64,000 nt of DNA from NCBI GenBank assembly GCA_030442055.1, contig JAUJEB010000001.1, positions 248,001 to 312,000 on the forward strand, in the 5' to 3' direction. The position numbers were made by a program, and so were the translations under genes. The notes below the pieces were generated by a model. That model did not search any database. It was not told the DNA's origin and was given only the letters and a program-made list of their open reading frames with translations. The DNA is from Agaribacillus aureus. GTDB taxonomy: Bacteria; Bacteroidota; Bacteroidia; Cytophagales; Cyclobacteriaceae. Positions 63,818 to 64,000 of the stretch are shown here, piece after piece (the first letter of the stretch is position 1; every line of letters starts with the position of its first letter).

Positions 63818-64000
63818 GTCTATTTACTTTTAGTGAATTTTTATCCCTATGATGAAGTTATAATGCAAATTCCATAAATCAGGCACAGAAAAATATAGCA
63901 TACCACCGCTTTTTAACATTAATTAACCTTGAAAACAGTTGTTTTATAATGGATAATGGAGGATTTTTAGTGGAGCATTCATAGTTCAGATATGATGGAT

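Noticed and set aside
1-64000. tRNA, rRNA, CRISPR, phage or insertion sequence content
   Set aside because: No repeat-spacer pattern, no transposase or integrase gene, and no recognisable rRNA or tRNA arms were seen by eye. A tRNA scan would be needed to exclude single tRNAs.

Overview
This 64 kb window is a chromosomal segment of a free-living member of the Bacteroidota, most likely Cytophagales-like. Supporting signs are two proteins with type IX secretion C-terminal domains, TAnnTTTG-type promoter -7 boxes, PadR regulators paired with giant FtsX-type permeases, many lipoproteins and twin-arginine signals, and weak Shine-Dalgarno use. I see no rRNA, tRNA, CRISPR array, phage or insertion sequence.

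Layout. 1-9 kb: a truncated conserved Bacteroidota protein with a nucleosidase-like C-terminus, secreted proteins of unknown role, a zinc-protease-like lipoprotein, an SGNH esterase, a Gfo/Idh/MocA oxidoreductase, a creatininase-family hydrolase, an AlkA-type DNA glycosylase and a charged helical repeat protein. 9.6-16 kb: a large FG-GAP surface protein, glnS and a membrane SGNH-like protein. 16-24 kb: two PadR-permease modules on the minus strand flanking a lipoprotein GH85 endo-beta-N-acetylglucosaminidase. 24.5-32.2 kb: a minus-strand periplasmic nitrate reductase operon (porin-napD-napA-napB-tetraheme cytochrome-FeS protein-NrfD-like quinol dehydrogenase). 32-48 kb: housekeeping and signalling genes, including aconitase, purine nucleoside phosphorylase, AraC and Lrp regulators, Pol IV, a histidine kinase, a SemiSWEET, and an autoregulated SRPBCC-ArsR-DinB operon. 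48-54 kb: a gene-poor 1.3 kb stretch, a 1,427-residue modular surface protein and a DUF1080 protein. 55-61.3 kb: a plus-strand nitrous oxide reductase operon (cytochrome c-nosZ-membrane protein-nosL-nosD-nosF-nosY). 61.3-64 kb: a DinB-like lipoprotein, a tandem 156-bp repeat and a secreted alpha/alpha-toroid protein.

How the genes work together. Nap would reduce nitrate to nitrite in the periplasm, fed from quinol by the NrfC/NrfD-like pair and tetraheme cytochromes rather than NapC or NapGH. NosZ, matured by NosL/D/F/Y, would reduce N2O to N2. No nitrite or NO reductase lies in the window, so the window alone shows only the first and last steps of denitrification. Both operons carry a TGA-N6-TCA dyad (Crp/Fnr-type) about 35 bp upstream of a -7-like box, suggesting shared control by oxygen or nitrogen oxides.

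Other signals worth attention are a NapB-like subunit that looks internally duplicated to four hemes, paired 20-bp operators over the ArsR operon promoter, a palindrome over a padR promoter, an orphan terminator suggesting a small RNA, and a three-copy intergenic repeat with a CCTTCCCCGGGGAAGG palindrome.
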